Assembly (NCBI GenBank): GCA_029255105.1
Contig: JAQWWH010000060.1
Coordinates: 1 to 64,000 of the forward strand
Source of the DNA: Flavimaricola sp.
Lineage (GTDB): Bacteria > Pseudomonadota > Alphaproteobacteria > Rhodobacterales > Rhodobacteraceae
Direction of reading: 5' to 3'
DNA: 64,000 nucleotides
Position numbers and translations under genes: made by a program. This document shows, in pieces, positions 62,340 through 64,000 of the stretch (positions are counted from its first letter, which is position 1; every line of letters begins with the position of its first letter). The notes below the pieces were generated by a model that worked only from the letters and a program-made list of their open reading frames with translations, did no database searches and was not told the origin of the DNA.

Positions 62340-63287
62340 ATGACCGCCAATCCCTACCCCTTTCTGGCAACGACCTTGCCGCATTGCCCCGAACGGCTGC
62401 TGACCCAGGCCCGGGGGATGCCCGTGCCCCGCGTCGCACTCGTCAATGCCGGCGGGACCAATGCGCTGACCGGCATCCGTGAGGCGGCAGAGGCCGGGCT
62501 GGCCCTGCCTATCCTCATCGGTGACAGAGACAAGATCATGGCAACGGCCGAGCAGATCGGTTGGGACATCGACGGGCTGCGCCTGATCCATGCCCCCCAT
62601 GCCGCCGCCGCATCCGAGGCCTCCCGACTGGCCCGCGAGGGTGAGGCGGACGCGGTCATGAAAGGGCAGGTCCATACCTCGACCTTCCTCAAGGGGCTGT
62701 TGCCCTCTGCCGCCGGGCTGCGGGAAAAGGGGTCTCGCTGCGGGCATGTGTTCCACATCACGACGCCGCACTCGGACCGCCCGCTCCTGCTGACGGATGC
62801 CGCACTTAACGTCGATCCGGATGTCAGCACCCGACAGGCCTGCCTGACACATGCCGTCCGGCTTGCCCGGGCATTGGGGATCGACCACCCCAAAGCCGGG
62901 CTGCTGGCCCCGTCCGAGGATCCCATCCCCACGGTCCCGAACACCATCGAGGCCGCCGAGATTGCGCTTTGGGCCAGCACAGCGCTGCCCGGGACCACCG
63001 TCCAGGGTCCGATGGCGCTTGACCTGATCTTCTCGAAGGCCGCAGCGCAGGCCAAGGGCTATGTCTCCGATGTGTCCGGGGACGCCGACATTATGGTCGT
63101 GCCCAACATCACCTCCGGCAATGCCATCTTCAAGCTGATGGTGCTTGGCATGGGATGCTGCGCCGGTGGGCTGGTCCTGGGCTGCAAGGTCCCGCTCCTT
63201 CTGACGTCTCGCAGCCAACAGGCCCCCGACCGGATCGCTTCGGCTGCCCTGGGGGTAATCGCCGCGCAAATGGCACCAGCAGGATGA
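62340..63287 (+). CDS. pta: Phosphate acetyltransferase (short form)
   Basis: A 315-residue Pta, lacking the N-terminal regulatory domain of longer versions. It converts acetyl phosphate from Xsc to acetyl-CoA. Seen: GEADAVMKGQVHTSTFLK, the DAALNVDPD segment, NTIEAAEIALWAS and PNITSGNAIFK. AGGAGG lies six bases before the start. The gene follows the exporter gene by 76 bases in the xsc-tauE-pta-ackA series. Confidence 0.94.
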   Translation: MTANPYPFLATTLPHCPERLLTQARGMPVPRVALVNAGGTNALTGIREAAEAGLALPILIGDRDKIMATAEQIGWDIDGLRLIHAPHAAAASEASRLAREGEADAVMKGQVHTSTFLKGLLPSAAGLREKGSRCGHVFHITTPHSDRPLLLTDAALNVDPDVSTRQACLTHAVRLARALGIDHPKAGLLAPSEDPIPTVPNTIEAAEIALWASTALPGTTVQGPMALDLIFSKAAAQAKGYVSDVSGDADIMVVPNITSGNAIFKLMVLGMGCCAGGLVLGCKVPLLLTSRSQQAPDRIASAALGVIAAQMAPAG

Positions 63288-63299
63288 GCCTCCCCCCCT

Positions 63300-63361
63300 C
63301 CTCATCTCGCCCCAAATATCCCGGGGTGAGCGCGGCACGCGCGAGGGGCAGAGCCCCTCGA
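63300..63361. repeat. GC-rich intergenic repeat element with hairpins
   Basis: In the 100-base gap between pta and ackA lies CGCCCCAAATATCCCGGGG, followed by two small dyads (GCGCGGCACGCGC and GGGGCAGAGCCCC). I recall this arrangement as a common dispersed intergenic element in Rhodobacterales. It may weaken pta-ackA readthrough. Confidence 0.5.
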
Positions 63362-63387
63362 CCACCTAAACACCACGGGCTGACACA

Positions 63388-64000
63388 ATGATCCTCGTCC
63401 TCAACGCCGGATCGTCGTCCCTCAAGGCCGAGGTCTTTGACGCAGACCTCGCCAGCCTTCTGTCGGTTTCCGTCAGTGAAATTGGCAAAGACGGCGTCCT
63501 AAAATCCGGGCAACTGCATCAGCCAGTGCAAACAAAGGACCACGCCGACGCCCTCACCCTGATACTCGGCGCGCTCGATGACGCGGGGCACCCTCTGGCC
63601 AGCCTCACGGCCGCCGCCCACCGGGTCGTGCATGGCGGTGCTACGCTCACAGCGCCCGTGCGGTTGACCGCCCAAACCATCGAAAGCATCAAGGCATGCA
63701 TACCGCTGGCCCCCCTGCACAACCCCGCCAACCTCGCGGCAATCCTCGCGCTTGGACAACTGGCCCCCGACCTGCCGCAATTCGCGAGCTTTGATACCGC
63801 CTTTCATGCCACCAACCCCGCCCTAGCCACAACCTACCCGATCCCCGCCGATGAACAGGCCAAGGGCCTGCGGCGCTACGGCTTTCACGGGCTCAGCTAC
63901 GCGGGTCTGGTGCGGGCCATCTCGCCCATGCCATCCCGACTTCTGGCCCTGCACCTCGGGAACGGGGCCAGCCTCTGCGCGATCCTCAACGGCAAATCTG
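63388..64000 (+). CDS. ackA: Acetate kinase, 3' truncated by window edge
   Basis: The frame from ATG 63388 runs off the right edge after 204 complete codons of an expected ~400. The first acetate kinase signature (LNAGSSSLKAEVFD), the GLRRYGFHGLSY signature and LALHLGNGASLCAI are visible. It interconverts acetyl phosphate and acetate with ATP. Placed after xsc and pta, it gives the cell a choice between acetyl-CoA and ATP plus acetate from taurine carbon. Confidence 0.93.
   Translation, partial: MILVLNAGSSSLKAEVFDADLASLLSVSVSEIGKDGVLKSGQLHQPVQTKDHADALTLILGALDDAGHPLASLTAAAHRVVHGGATLTAPVRLTAQTIESIKACIPLAPLHNPANLAAILALGQLAPDLPQFASFDTAFHATNPALATTYPIPADEQAKGLRRYGFHGLSYAGLVRAISPMPSRLLALHLGNGASLCAILNGKS

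Noticed and set aside
1-64000. CRISPR array or anti-phage system
   Set aside because: No regularly spaced repeats and no recognisable defence genes were seen; the repeats present are palindromes or operator pairs.

Overview
The window looks like a chromosomal segment of a marine Roseobacter-group bacterium (Rhodobacterales, Alphaproteobacteria). Most of it is GC-rich and densely packed. It carries a tpa/tauR/xsc/pta/ackA taurine pathway, a cuyA- and hpsN-type sulfonate operon, reductive pyrimidine catabolism, and many four-base ATGA gene overlaps. The exception is the first ~3.5 kb, which is visibly more AT-rich.

Layout. 1-3.6 kb: probable end of an integrated element. It holds a truncated helicase-like gene with four spaced cysteines and a DUF6155-like gene, and abuts the 3' end of a tRNA-Arg(TCT). 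3.8-9.5 kb: housekeeping genes (complex I NDUFS4-like subunit, uvrB, universal stress protein, YdcF-like, DUF427, envelope proteins, tRNA-Ala(CGC)). 9.7-14 kb: envelope polysaccharide/lipid genes (CDP-alcohol phosphatidyltransferase, epimerase, initiating sugar transferase, FlaA1/WbpM-type dehydratase). 14-26.9 kb: a nitrogen-scavenging block (hydantoinase A, NMT1/THI5-type ABC importer, dihydropyrimidinase, N-carbamoyl-amino-acid amidohydrolase, RutR-like regulator with a perfect RutR operator, preA, preT).

27-38.2 kb (minus strand): an eight-gene, translationally coupled operon. It encodes an oligopeptide-type ABC importer, a GH4 glycosidase with a CHSV motif, a flavin-dependent-halogenase-like protein with all hallmark residues, a second GH4 with a CHGV motif, and an SDR. 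A divergent MelR-like AraC regulator faces it. 39.3-44.6 kb: an oxidative galactose/arabinose module (KGSA-type aldehyde dehydrogenase, Gfo/Idh sugar dehydrogenase, IlvD/Edd sugar-acid dehydratase) with a divergent LysR regulator. The two blocks plausibly work together: import of glycosides, NAD-dependent hydrolysis, then oxidation of the released sugar toward 2-oxoglutarate.

44.6-64 kb: sulfonate and metal block. ArgE-like deacetylase; cuyA-racemase-hpsN operon; a 44-residue basic protein; copA-cueR with a MerR-type 19-bp-spacer promoter; then tauABC facing tpa-GNAT-tauR-xsc-tauE-like-pta-ackA (ackA runs off the right edge). Two copies of a direct repeat with identical 23-bp phasing lie before tpa and xsc and are probable TauR operators. 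Taurine would be imported by TauABC, transaminated by Tpa, split by Xsc to sulfite and acetyl phosphate, with sulfite export by the TauE-like protein and acetyl phosphate handled by Pta/AckA.

The most novel-looking item is the GH4-halogenase-GH4-SDR operon, followed by the cuyA-racemase-hpsN operon.
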